Source of the DNA: Amycolatopsis rubida
GTDB taxonomy: Bacteria > Actinomycetota > Actinomycetes > Mycobacteriales > Pseudonocardiaceae
Direction: 5' to 3'
NCBI RefSeq assembly: GCF_900115345.1
Contig: NZ_FOWC01000013.1
Coordinates: forward strand, 1-64,000
DNA length: 64,000 nt
Shown: piece after piece, positions 1 to 8,052 of the stretch
How positions within the stretch are numbered: the first letter of the stretch is position 1
Layout of the letters: each line of letters opens with the position of its first letter
Position numbers and translations under genes: made by a program
The notes under the pieces: generated by a model
The model's input: only the letters and a program-made list of their open reading frames with translations
The model's database searches: none
Told to the model about the DNA's origin: nothing

Positions 1-92
1 CCCGGTCCCATTCCGAACCCGGAAGCTAAGCCTGACTGCGCCGATGGTACTGCAACCGAAGGGTTGTGGGAGAGTAGGACACCGCCGAACTC
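1..92 (+). rRNA. rrf: 5S ribosomal RNA, 3' part (5' end outside window)
   Basis: The first bases carry the conserved 5S core CCGAACCCGGAAGCTAAGC, then GCGCCGATGGTACTGC and GGGAGAGTAGGACACCGCC, which closes the terminal stem. The 5' half lies before the window, so this is the end of an rRNA operon transcribed rightwards. The exact 3' end is estimated from the terminal-stem sequence. Confidence 0.93.
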
Positions 93-102
93 AACATAAA
101 AG

Positions 103-161
103 AAGGGGCGGGGCCCCGGTCGAGAACCTGAAAGGGTTTTCCCGGAGCCTCGCCCTTTTTT
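103..161 (+). terminator. Rho-independent terminator of the rRNA operon
   Basis: A GC-rich stem (GGGGCGGGGCCCCGG pairing imperfectly with CCCGGAGCCTCGCCC) is followed by a run of six T at 156-161. It starts about 11 bases after the 5S 3' end, the usual place for an rRNA operon terminator. Confidence 0.85.
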
Positions 162-203
162 CATGCCCAAAAACGGCGCGCCGCGAAAGGCGGCCCGCCG
201 CCC

Positions 204-965
204 TCACTCCGGGCGGCGCAGCAAATACGTGTCCATGATCCACCCGTGCCGCTCCCGAGCCGCGGCCCGCGTCTCCCGGATCTTCGCCGCCAACGCGTCA
301 TCCAACGGCCCGGACAGCAGAATCTCGTCCGGGGTCCCGACGTAGGCACCCCAATAGATCCACAACCCCTGGTTCGCGTACTGATCGAACGTCGTGTGCG
401 CGTCGAGCAGCACGAAGACGTCGTCAGCGCCACTCGGCCAGCCCTCGGACAGCCGGCGACCGGTTGTGAGCTGCACGGCACGGCCGATCTGGTTCATCGT
501 CGTGCGATGCCGAGCCACCAACGCGGAGATGCTGCTGATCCCCGGCACAACCTCATAGTCGAACGCCACGTTCCCACGCGCCAGCACGGCCTCGACCAAC
601 GCGATGGTGCTGTCGTACAGCGCCGGATCGCCCCAGACGAGGAACGCGCCGGTCTCGCCGTCGGCCAGCTCATCGCGGATCAGCCGCTCGTAGACATCGG
701 TGCGGAGCTGATGCCAGTCGGCGACCGCGGTGCGGTAGTCGGCAGGCTTCCGGTCACGGTCCGGGTCCTTCGCGCTCACCACGCGATACCCCGGCCGGCT
801 CACGAACCTCTCCAGTATCTCCTGACGCAGCTGCACCAGGTCGGCCTTCGCACTGCCCTTGTCGAGCACGAAGAACACGTCGACGCGATTGAGCCGGTCG
901 ACTGCCTGCACCGTGAGGTGTTCCGGGTCGCCGGCACCGATCCCGATCGCGTAGATCTTCCGCAT
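204..965 (-). CDS. cobF: Precorrin-6A synthase (deacetylating), CobF
   Basis: This 253-residue protein is a SAM-dependent methyltransferase of the tetrapyrrole methylase family. In the aerobic cobalamin pathway CobF methylates C1 of precorrin-5 and releases the acyl group as acetate, giving precorrin-6A. The sequence shows the family N-terminal motif GIGAGDPEHLT (residues 8-18), VWGDPALYDS (about 110-119) and VPGISS (about 140-145). Length and the full-length resemblance to CobF, rather than CobM/CobI/CobJ, support the assignment. It stands alone: no other cob gene is nearby, and the neighbour on the right is the copper module, transcribed divergently. The start ATG at 965 gives the expected N-terminus MRKIYAIGIG. 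It is a cytoplasmic enzyme. Confidence 0.92.
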   Translation of the reverse strand: MRKIYAIGIGAGDPEHLTVQAVDRLNRVDVFFVLDKGSAKADLVQLRQEILERFVSRPGYRVVSAKDPDRDRKPADYRTAVADWHQLRTDVYERLIRDELADGETGAFLVWGDPALYDSTIALVEAVLARGNVAFDYEVVPGISSISALVARHRTTMNQIGRAVQLTTGRRLSEGWPSGADDVFVLLDAHTTFDQYANQGLWIYWGAYVGTPDEILLSGPLDDALAAKIRETRAAARERHGWIMDTYLLRRPE

Positions 966-1023
966 CCGTGCAGTCTCTCCCGGCGGGTAACCGGGTTCAC
1001 GGCAGGGTCCCCTGGCATGCCGC

Positions 1024-1038
1024 TACCCCCTAGGGGTA
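1024..1038 (+). promoter_or_regulatory. CsoR-type copper operator upstream of copZ-copA
   Basis: TACCCC-CTA-GGGGTA is an inverted repeat matching the C-tract/G-tract operators bound by CsoR-family copper repressors. A TATAAA-like sequence (1037-1043) overlaps its right edge, so bound repressor would block the promoter. A csoR gene lies 3 kb to the right. The assignment rests on motif shape and copper-gene context. Confidence 0.72.
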
Positions 1039-1079
1039 TAAAGGAGGCAGAAGCGGCGAGCACGATAGGGAGCGTGGCG

Positions 1080-1286
1080 ATGACCGAAACGACTTACACC
1101 GTCCAGGGCATGACGTGCGGGCACTGCGTCGGATCGGTGAAAGAGGAGGTGGGCGACCTGGCCGGGGTGCGGACAGTCGACGTCGACCTCGCCACCGGCG
1201 CTGTGAAGGTCACCAGTGCGGAGCCGATCTCGCACGAAGCCGTCAAGGCCGCCGTCGCCGAGGCCGGCTACCAGGTCGTCGCGTAA
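1080..1286 (+). CDS. copZ: Copper chaperone, heavy-metal-associated domain (CopZ-like)
   Basis: A 68-residue single HMA domain with the copper-binding motif GMTCGHC at residues 10-16. CopZ proteins carry Cu(I) through the cytoplasm and hand it to a P1B ATPase or to CsoR. The ATG at 1080 is chosen because GGGAG lies 7 bases before it; an in-frame GTG at 1074 is possible. Only 11 bases separate its stop from the copA start, so the two are one operon under the CsoR-type operator at 1024. A long open frame runs upstream but is antisense to cobF and not coding. Confidence 0.9.
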   Translation: MTETTYTVQGMTCGHCVGSVKEEVGDLAGVRTVDVDLATGAVKVTSAEPISHEAVKAAVAEAGYQVVA

Positions 1287-1297
1287 AAAGGAGTAAC

Positions 1298-3529
1298 ATG
1301 AGCACCACGACACCAGCCTCCGCGCAGTCAGTCGAACTCGCCATCGGCGGGATGACCTGCGCGTCGTGCGCTGCTCGGGTCGAACGGAAGCTCAACAAGG
1401 TCGACGGCGTCACCGCCAGCGTCAACTACGCGACCGAGAAGGCGCACGTCGAATACCCCTCCACCGTTTCGGTCGACGACCTGGTGGGCGTCGTCGAAGC
1501 GACCGGTTACACCGCGCAGGCACCGGAGCCGGAGAAGACGGAAGAGCCAGAACAGGACGAGACGCGGCCGCTGCGCGACCGGCTGCTGTACTCGGCGATC
1601 CTCACCGTGCCGGTGATCGTGCTGGCGATGGTCCCCGCGCTGCAGTTCACGAACTGGCAGTGGCTGTCGCTCACGCTCGCCGCGCCGGTCGTGGTCTGGG
1701 GCGCGTGGCCGTTCCACCGCGCAGCCTGGACCAACCTTCGGCACGGCGCGGCGACGATGGACACGCTCATCTCACTCGGCGTCTCGGCAGCCACGCTGTG
1801 GTCGCTGTACGCGCTGTTCTTCGGCATGGCGGGTATGCCGGGCTTGCGGCACGGCTTCGAGTTCCGCGTGTCCGGGGGATCGGGAACCGACAACATCTAC
1901 CTCGAAGTCGCGGCGGGCGTCACCACGTTCATTCTCGCCGGCCGCTATTTCGAGGCGAGGTCCAAGCGCCGCTCCGGCGCTGCGCTGCGAGCCCTGCTCG
2001 AACTCGGCGCGAAGGACGTGACGGTACTGCGTGACGGTCGCGAGCAGCGGATCCCGGTCGACCAGCTCCGGGTCGGGGACACGTTCGTGGTGCGGCCTGG
2101 CGAGAAGATCGCCACGGACGGAGTGGTTACCGACGGTGGCTCCGCAGTCGACGTCAGCATGATTACCGGGGAATCCGTACCGGTCGAGGTCGCAGTGGGT
2201 GACGGCGTGACGGGCGCGACAGTGAACGTCGGCGGCCGGATCACAGTGCGCGCGACGCGGGTCGGTGCGGACACGCAGCTCGCGCAGATGGCCCGGCTCG
2301 TCGAGGAAGCACAGAACGGCAAGGCCGCGGTCCAGCGACTGGCCGACCGCGTCTCGGCGGTGTTCGTGCCGATCGTGCTGGTGCTGGCTCTGGGTACGTT
2401 GATCACCTGGCTGCTGACCAGCGGAAACGTCACCGAGGCGTTCACCGCGGCGGTAGCGGTGCTGATCATCGCCTGCCCGTGCGCACTGGGACTCGCGACC
2501 CCGACCGCCCTGCTGGTCGGCACCGGCCGCGGCGCGCAGCTCGGGATCCTCATCAAGGGTCCGGAGGTGCTCGAATCCACTCGCCGGGTCGACACCGTGG
2601 TGCTCGACAAGACCGGAACCGTCACGAGCGGGCGGATGAGCCTGGTGGACGTCCACGTCGGAGAAGGCGTCACGGAGCGCGAACTGCTGCGCTACGCGGG
2701 GGCGGTCGAGCACGCTTCGGAGCACCCGATCGCGAAAGCGATCGCAGACGGCGCCCGCGAACGAGTCGGCGACCTCCCGTCAGCGACGGAGTTCCGCAAC
2801 ACCGAAGGCCTAGGTGTCTCCGGTTTGGTAGAAGGTACAGCCGTCCTAGCCGGCCGCGCGGCCTTGCTGGCCGACTGGAGCGTCAAGATCGACGACCAGC
2901 TCTCCTCGGCCAAGACCGCGGCAGAAGAACAAGGCGCGACGGCAGTCTTCGTCGCATGGGACGGCGTCGCACGGGGTGTGCTGGTGGTCGCGGACACGAT
3001 CAAGCCGACGTCCGCCCAAGCGGTCGCCGAGCTCCGGTCGCTGGGCCTGCAGCCGGTGCTGCTGACCGGCGACAACACCGGCGCCGCGCGAGCGATCGCC
3101 GACGCCGCGGGCATCACCGAGGTGGTCGCCGAGGTGCTTCCCGAGGAAAAGGTGGCTGTGGTGAAGCGCCTGCAAGGCGAAGGCCGAGTGGTGGCAATGG
3201 TCGGCGACGGCGTCAACGACGCGGCCGCACTCGCCCAAGCTGACCTCGGCCTGGCCATGGGCACTGGAACGGACGCCGCAATCGAAGCCGGTGACCTGAC
3301 CCTCGTCCGAGGAGACCTGCGCGCAGCGGTAGACGCGATCCGCCTGGCCCGGCGCACGCTGGGCACGATCAAGGGGAACCTGTTCTGGGCGTTCGCCTAC
3401 AACGTCGCGGCGCTGCCACTGGCAGCGTTCGGCCTGCTCAACCCCATGATCGCGGGCGCGGCGATGGCCTTCTCGTCCGTGTTCGTGGTGTCGAACAGCC
3501 TTCGGCTGCGGCGATTCCGGGCAGCGTGA
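1298..3529 (+). CDS. copA: Copper-translocating P1B-type ATPase CopA
   Basis: A 743-residue Cu(I) efflux pump of the cytoplasmic membrane. From the N-terminus: one HMA domain (GMTCASC at 18-24), membrane helices, actuator domain with the TGES-type motif, the ion-site CPC motif (residues 393-395, within IACPCALGLATP), the phosphorylation motif DKTGT starting at residue 437, and the hinge MVGDGVNDA. These are the hallmarks of P1B-1 ATPases. The start at 1298 follows an AAAAAGGAG ribosome site directly after the copZ stop. CopZ probably delivers the substrate. The 3' end of the gene runs into a degenerate tandem repeat. Confidence 0.96.
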   Translation: MSTTTPASAQSVELAIGGMTCASCAARVERKLNKVDGVTASVNYATEKAHVEYPSTVSVDDLVGVVEATGYTAQAPEPEKTEEPEQDETRPLRDRLLYSAILTVPVIVLAMVPALQFTNWQWLSLTLAAPVVVWGAWPFHRAAWTNLRHGAATMDTLISLGVSAATLWSLYALFFGMAGMPGLRHGFEFRVSGGSGTDNIYLEVAAGVTTFILAGRYFEARSKRRSGAALRALLELGAKDVTVLRDGREQRIPVDQLRVGDTFVVRPGEKIATDGVVTDGGSAVDVSMITGESVPVEVAVGDGVTGATVNVGGRITVRATRVGADTQLAQMARLVEEAQNGKAAVQRLADRVSAVFVPIVLVLALGTLITWLLTSGNVTEAFTAAVAVLIIACPCALGLATPTALLVGTGRGAQLGILIKGPEVLESTRRVDTVVLDKTGTVTSGRMSLVDVHVGEGVTERELLRYAGAVEHASEHPIAKAIADGARERVGDLPSATEFRNTEGLGVSGLVEGTAVLAGRAALLADWSVKIDDQLSSAKTAAEEQGATAVFVAWDGVARGVLVVADTIKPTSAQAVAELRSLGLQPVLLTGDNTGAARAIADAAGITEVVAEVLPEEKVAVVKRLQGEGRVVAMVGDGVNDAAALAQADLGLAMGTGTDAAIEAGDLTLVRGDLRAAVDAIRLARRTLGTIKGNLFWAFAYNVAALPLAAFGLLNPMIAGAAMAFSSVFVVSNSLRLRRFRAA

Positions 3530-3745
3530 TGTGCCTGAGGGCAGGCCAGCGGTTGGGGCGGTCCCGGCAGCGTGATGTGTGCCTAGGGGACGGCCGTCGA
3601 CCGCGGTTGGTCCCGGGCGGCTGGACGTGCCTGGGGACGGGCCGGTGGCGGTTCTGGCTGGCGTGATGTGTCTGGGGACGGGCCGGTGGCGGTTCTGGCT
3701 GGCGTGATGTGTCTGGGGACCGGCCAGCAGCTGCGACGGTTCCGG
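3524..3745 (+). repeat. Degenerate tandem repeat, about 41-54 bp period, overlapping the end of copA
   Basis: About five imperfect copies follow one another; each contains GCGTGATGTGnCTGGGGAC followed by GGCCGGTGGCGGTTCTGG or a variant. The two most similar copies (3661-3701 and the one starting 3702) are exactly 41 bp apart. The first copy includes the last codons and stop of copA. No coding frame or palindrome explains it. Confidence 0.75.
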
Positions 3746-3759
3746 TCGGCTTGATCTAA

Positions 3760-3805
3760 CGGCGACGGGCCAGCGGCGGAAGTTTCCGCTGCTGGCCCGT
3801 CGCCG
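3760..3805. terminator. Long hairpin, likely bidirectional terminator
   Basis: A 21-bp stem (CGGCGACGGGCCAGCGGCGGA against its complement, one G-U type mismatch) with a 4-base loop AGTT. It lies between the convergent copA and csoR genes. There is no T tract, as is common for actinobacterial terminator hairpins. Confidence 0.55.
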
Positions 3806-4081
3806 AAATCTGCCCTTGGCGCTGGCCTGGGTGGATGTCCGCGCTGATCGGTCTGGTCGTCGCCGCGGCCTTGCTGGCTCGCGCTGCGGCACCGGCCGGG
3901 AACTGCCTCAGAAGCGACCTTCAGCGGGCAACCGCGTGGCGGATCCGTTCGCGCGGATCGCTCGCCGATGCTCCTGAGCACCCGGATTCATTCTCCACTT
4001 GCGGCGGCAAGCGCTTCGATGCTCTCCCGGCCAGGCCAGGGAAGAAACACCGTGCCGGGGCCGCGCGCTGGGGAAACTGCT
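3806..4081. other. Intergenic region, nothing recognised
   Basis: Between the hairpin after copA and the csoR stop. Open frames here have no recognisable protein and shift frame strand-symmetrically as GC-rich noncoding DNA does. I see no repeat or promoter. Confidence 0.5.
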
Positions 4082-4363
4082 TCAGGAACGCACCAGCCGG
4101 GCAATCGCGTCGGAGGCCTCGCGCACCTTCAGGTCCGCTTCCTCCCCGCCTGCGGCCGCCGCCTGGACGACGCAAGTCGCCAGGTGCTCGTCGAGCAGTT
4201 CCAGCGAGAAGGACTGCAACGCCTTCGTCGCCGCGGACACCTGCGTCAGGATGTCGATGCAGTACTTGTCCTCCTCGACCATGCGCTGCAGGCCGCGGAT
4301 CTGTCCCTCGATCCGGCGAAGGCGCTTGAGATAGGCCTCTCGTTCACTGCCGTAGCCGGTCAT
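4082..4363 (-). CDS. csoR: Copper-sensing transcriptional repressor CsoR
   Basis: A 93-residue all-helical CsoR/RcnR-family repressor. The Cu(I) ligand triad is complete: Cys35, His60 and Cys64 (in DKYCIDIL and DEHLATC), as in Mycobacterium tuberculosis CsoR, so this is a copper rather than nickel or formaldehyde sensor. Apo-CsoR represses its targets and copper binding releases DNA. The start at 4363 (MTGYGSE) is preceded by AAAAGGGA at suitable spacing; a longer frame upstream covers the promoter. Likely targets are its own promoter and copZ-copA, since both carry C-tract/G-tract inverted repeats. Confidence 0.93.
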   Translation of the reverse strand: MTGYGSEREAYLKRLRRIEGQIRGLQRMVEEDKYCIDILTQVSAATKALQSFSLELLDEHLATCVVQAAAAGGEEADLKVREASDAIARLVRS

Positions 4364-4407
4364 CGCACATCGTCCCTTTTCTCGGCATCCCCGTTGGTTT
4401 ACCACCC

Positions 4408-4427
4408 AGTATACCCACCCGGCGTAT
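4408..4427 (-). promoter_or_regulatory. csoR promoter -10 with overlapping operator
   Basis: On the minus strand TATACT (4408-4413) is a good -10 box. Overlapping it is ATAC-(9 bases)-GTAT (4411-4427, ATACCCACCCGGCGTAT on the plus strand), an inverted repeat with the ATAC/GTAT ends and C-rich half of CsoR sites. It suggests autoregulation of csoR. Confidence 0.5.
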
Positions 4428-4756
4428 CCGGGGGCCGGTGTTCGGCCAGCGGTGGCGACCTCCACGACTTCGGTCAGCGCGGAGGTCGGCACCGGTTCGA
4501 CATGGCTTGACGGTTTCATCGCGGCCAGCGCGGACATCGAGGCTGTTGCGGCCGCTGTCGCAAGGCCGACGTTCTCGCACGCGGAGCGTGCTTCGCGATG
4601 GTGCCCGCCGCGCAGACGCGCCTGAAGTGCATCGGGCTGGGTTCGGCCGCTCGGGGCGGCCTCGGTGACGTCGGCGAGTGCGGCGGTTCGGCACGAGGTC
4701 CGTGTTCGCGGTGGTTGCCCGCGGAACAGACGTGCCCGGCGTCCCCGGGCGGGTGG
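4428..4756. other. Intergenic region upstream of csoR
   Basis: No gene recognised between the csoR promoter and the 3' end of the DivIVA-like gene. Weak internal similarity (GAGGTCGGCACCGGTTCG-like and TGCCCGC stretches) suggests degenerate duplication, but nothing coding. Confidence 0.4.
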
Positions 4757-5650
4757 TCAGCCGGTCGGGGCGGCTTCGGTGACGTTGGTGACTTCAGTGA
4801 CGTTGGTGACTTCAGTGACGTTGGTGACTTCAGTGACGTTGGTGACTTCGGTGACTTCGGTGAGCGCTGAGGTGCGTCGTTGATTCGGCACCGGAGTGCC
4901 GTCCGGGGCGAGGTCGGCGTTCGCGGTCGCCAGGAGTTCGCGGGCTCCGCGCAATGCGGCTCTCACCCGTTGCTGGACGGCGGCGAGTTCAGCGACCCGC
5001 TGTTCGGCGTCGGCGACGACGCGGGTGGCGTGGTCGGTGGCTTGGCGGACGTGTGCGTCGGCTTCGGCTCGGGCGGCGGCGGTGCGGTCGGCGATTTCGC
5101 GGAGTGCGTCGGTGCGGCGGTCGGCCAAGGTGCGCGTGAGGTGTTCTTCGAGCCGACGGCGTTCCTTCGCCGCCGCTTCGTCCGCGGCGTGGCGTTCCTC
5201 GACTGCGCGACGCAGCAGATCTTCGTGTTCTCGCCGCTGTTGCTCGCGGTCCGCGGCGACAGCTTCGACGAGCGTGTGTTCCTTTTCGGTGAGACGGACG
5301 GCTTCTGCCCTGGCGTCAGCGATGATCCGCGCGGCGGTGTCTTCGGCGCGGGCGGTGATCTCCGCGGCTTCCTCGCGCGTCAGCTCGACCATCCGGCGCG
5401 AGCGTTCCTGCAATGCGTCCGGCTCGATAGGGGTGCGGCTGATCCGGTCGACCGTCGCGCGCAGTACGCGATTGCGCTCGGCGAGCTCGGCCGCTTGGTG
5501 TGCCGCGGCGTCGCGTTCCGCGGCGAGGCGCCGGAATTCCGCCTCGACCCACGTCACGAATTCTTCGACCTGGCCGCGCTGATAGCCGCGCCAAGCCGAG
5601 TCGAAGGACGGCCGGACGGCCATCAGGTCCTCGCCACCGCCGGGGGCCAT
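4757..5650 (-). CDS. DivIVA-domain coiled-coil protein with hexapeptide-repeat tail
   Basis: A 297-residue protein. The N-terminus (residues about 14-60) has the DivIVA-type pattern F-x6-RGYxRGQVEEFV followed by a coiled coil; residues about 60-250 are Ala/Glu/Arg-rich heptads typical of DivIVA/Wag31-like or polar-growth scaffold proteins. The C-terminal tail is a run of the hexapeptide VTEVTN encoded by an 18-bp tandem repeat. The ATG at 5650 is preferred for its GGGAGG site 7 bases upstream; an ATG at 5665 with GAGGAG is the alternative. It is smaller and more divergent than essential Wag31, so a paralogue acting in cell-shape or filament organisation is likely, but the exact role is unknown. 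Confidence 0.75.
   Translation of the reverse strand: MAPGGGEDLMAVRPSFDSAWRGYQRGQVEEFVTWVEAEFRRLAAERDAAAHQAAELAERNRVLRATVDRISRTPIEPDALQERSRRMVELTREEAAEITARAEDTAARIIADARAEAVRLTEKEHTLVEAVAADREQQRREHEDLLRRAVEERHAADEAAAKERRRLEEHLTRTLADRRTDALREIADRTAAARAEADAHVRQATDHATRVVADAEQRVAELAAVQQRVRAALRGARELLATANADLAPDGTPVPNQRRTSALTEVTEVTNVTEVTNVTEVTNVTEVTNVTEAAPTG
4775..4864 (-). repeat. 18-bp tandem repeat encoding VTEVTN tail
   Basis: Four near-identical copies of GACGTTGGTGACTTCAGT (plus strand; 4781-4852) flanked by partial copies. They lie in frame at the 3' end of the DivIVA-like gene, so copy-number changes would lengthen or shorten the protein by six residues without frameshift. Confidence 0.9.
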
Positions 5651-5769
5651 GCTCTCACCTCCCATTTGGATGGTTTCTCCTCGGCGCTCGTTTTTCTTGC
5701 CGCACCGGGGTTTTCCGCACTGCCTCCAGTGTGCCTGAAGTCCGGCGATCCGTGGGAGCCTGGGGCGGA

Positions 5770-6489
5770 TCAATCTTCGAGCGGATCTTCGGTGCCCGTC
5801 GCAGTGCTTCGCACGCCGGGCAATTCGGCCAGTTCCGCAGTGAGGTCGGCAAGATCGCCGCGCCCTTGCAGCCGCAATGTGACGACCGCGATCCGTTGCC
5901 CCTCTTCGGAAACGGTCTCGCGATCGACCGCCACCCGATGGACGGCCCAACCCCGATCGGTGCAAGCCGCGAGCACGGCCCGCAGTACGCCGTGCCCGTC
6001 GTTATAACTCAACCGGAGGATCGGCGGCTGCCGCCGATGGCGCGCGACGAACCGGGAAAGCCGCGGGAATCCGCGAGTGATCAGGACGAGCCCGGCGGTG
6101 GTCGCGACGGCCAGCACCGGCAGCCCGGCGCCGCACGCGACTCCGACGGCCGCCGCGAGCCAGACGGTCGCCGCGGTCGTGAGACCGCGCACCGCGTCGC
6201 GGCGCACGAAGATCAGCCCGCCGCCGACGAATCCGATGCCGGACACGATCTGCGCGGCGATCCGCGACGGGTCGAGCGCCACGTGCTCGATGCCGAGCAA
6301 ATCGGCGAAGCCGTATTTCGACACCAGCATGAAGACCGCGGACCCGACGCCGACCAGCGTGTGCGTGCGCAGGCCTGCTTGTTTGTTGCCGACCTCGCGC
6401 TCGATGCCGATCACCGTGCTCAGCAGCAGCGCGAGCAGCACCGGCGGCAGCAGTTCCCATTGTTCGCCAGTGGACCAGAGAGCATGCAC
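5770..6489 (-). CDS. MgtC/SapB family membrane protein
   Basis: A 239-residue protein. The N-terminal 140 residues have several hydrophobic helices and the family-typical stretch GIEREVGNKQAGLRTHTLV, followed by GIGFVGGGLIF and LTTAATVWLAAAVG. A soluble ACT-like domain forms the C-terminus (about 150-239). MgtC proteins affect growth at low magnesium and survival in host cells; the molecular activity is unclear. The GTG at 6489 is chosen because GAGGAGG lies 8 bases upstream. It is divergent from the Sua5/YciO gene. Confidence 0.88.
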   Translation of the reverse strand: MHALWSTGEQWELLPPVLLALLLSTVIGIEREVGNKQAGLRTHTLVGVGSAVFMLVSKYGFADLLGIEHVALDPSRIAAQIVSGIGFVGGGLIFVRRDAVRGLTTAATVWLAAAVGVACGAGLPVLAVATTAGLVLITRGFPRLSRFVARHRRQPPILRLSYNDGHGVLRAVLAACTDRGWAVHRVAVDRETVSEEGQRIAVVTLRLQGRGDLADLTAELAELPGVRSTATGTEDPLED

Positions 6490-6573
6490 GGACGTAACCT
6501 CCTCGCCCGTCACTGTGCCCGGCCCCCGGAGAGCCCGTGCGCCCGGCCCGGCGGTCACGCCTAAGCTCGGGCC

Positions 6574-7194
6574 ATGGCCCGCTACTTCGACGTGCACCCG
6601 CAGAACCCGCAGCGCCGCGCGCTCTCCCAGGTGGTCGACCTGCTGCGCGACGACGGGCTCATCGCCTACCCGACCGACTCGTGCTTCGCGCTCGGCTGCC
6701 GCATCGGCAACCAGCAGGGGATGGAACGGATCCGCACCATCCGCAAGCTCGACCACCGGCACCACTTCACGCTCGTCTGCCAGGACTTCGCCCAGCTCGG
6801 CCAGTTCGTGCACATCGACAACGCGGTGTTCCGGGCCATCAAGGCCAGCACCCCGGGGGCGTACACGTTCATCCTTCCGGCGACGAAGGAAGTCCCGCGA
6901 CGGCTGCTGCACGCCAAGAAGAAGACCGTCGGCGTGCGGATCCCCGACCACGTGGTGACCCAGGAACTGCTCGGCGAACTGGGCGAGCCGATCCTGTCGA
7001 GCACGCTGCTGCTGCCCGATTCCGGCGAGCCTCTCACCCAGGGCTGGGAGATCAAGGAAGAACTCGACCACGTACTGGACGCCGTCATCGACTCCGGCGA
7101 CTGCGGCGTGGAGCCCACCACGGTGATCGACTTCTCCTCCGGAGAGGCGGAGGTCGTGCGGCACGGGGCGGGAGACCCGTCCCGGTTCGAGTGA
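6574..7194 (+). CDS. Sua5/YciO/YrdC family protein (threonylcarbamoyl-AMP synthase-like)
   Basis: A 206-residue YrdC-domain protein. It shows the family features YPTDSCFALGC (about 31-41), KLDHRHHF and the conserved PGAYTFILPATKEVP segment. Family members bind double-stranded RNA and make threonylcarbamoyl-AMP for tRNA t6A37. Length and sequence are closer to YciO than to TsaC, so the exact role is less certain; YciO proteins are poorly characterised. The ATG at 6574 gives the normal N-terminus MARYFDVHPQNPQRR. It is monocistronic and divergent from the MgtC-type gene. Confidence 0.85.
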   Translation: MARYFDVHPQNPQRRALSQVVDLLRDDGLIAYPTDSCFALGCRIGNQQGMERIRTIRKLDHRHHFTLVCQDFAQLGQFVHIDNAVFRAIKASTPGAYTFILPATKEVPRRLLHAKKKTVGVRIPDHVVTQELLGELGEPILSSTLLLPDSGEPLTQGWEIKEELDHVLDAVIDSGDCGVEPTTVIDFSSGEAEVVRHGAGDPSRFE

Positions 7195-8052
7195 GCGGGG
7201 TCGTCATCGGTTTTGTTTCCTCCTTGACGGGGTGGTCTTCGATCCTGGTGCGGGCGGCGGGACCGAGTCGCTCGGCTTGACGGCTGTTGATGCGGTTTGG
7301 TCGATTCGACGGCTACCCCGGACAGCTTCTTGACGCGACGGTTCTTGTCTCGACAGCTGCCGACACGAACTGCATGAACTGACGCCTACGGGTGACAGCA
7401 GCTTGGATCGACCGTCCTGCCCGCGGAGCGTGCCGCTCGGCTCGGGCCGCTGCGGCGAGGCTGCCAGCGCAGGTCGCGCGGCGGGCAGTCACCGCTCCGG
7501 CCTGCTGCGGCTACGAGGGCACACGCCGGCGCACGCCACTCGAAGTGCTGCTGACCGGCGCAAGTCGGCGGACGGTTGCGCAGGTCGCTGGCGGATCTCC
7601 TCCTCATGCAGGCTGCGGAAGGTTCTCGTCGCCCGAGACGCCGAGCATCCTCGGCGGCGACCACCACGATCCGCTGGCACACCCAGCGCCCAAGACAGCC
7701 GGTAGCCGCTTCAACCTCTCCGTCGGCGCTGGCCAAGGCGCTCTGGATTCCTCTCGCGCGCGGAATGTCCCGTTGGCGCGGTCCGCAGCGATCCTCGCTG
7801 TCGTCGGCGGCATCCAGCTGCAGTCTCCTTCCGACACGAGCCGCCGTAGGCGCGGGCTGGCACGGTGGCGCGGTTCGAGTTGGTCAGGAGAAGCAGCGGC
7901 GGGTCGCGTCCGGGCAGGTGCCGAAGCGGGCTGGCAGGCACCGGAACCGGGGTCCGCGCTCTCAGGTGTGTCCGATCAATGCTCCTTTCCCGCGTCGAAG
8001 ATGCGGCAGATCCAGCACGCGGGGCGGGCGAACCCGAGCGCCGCCGAAGAGG
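7195..8052. other. Gene-free stretch of 0.86 kb
   Basis: Open frames on both strands are long only because of high GC and have no recognisable protein. Three CTTGACG sequences (around 7223, 7277 and 7332) could be isolated -35-like elements, but there is no paired -10. It may be a degraded gene; I cannot identify which. Confidence 0.4.

Noticed and set aside
3524..3745. Tandem repeats after copA as a CRISPR array
   Set aside because: Units are contiguous and degenerate, and no cas gene is present.
4775..4864. 18-bp tandem repeat as a CRISPR array
   Set aside because: Repeats are contiguous with no spacers and in frame within a gene.
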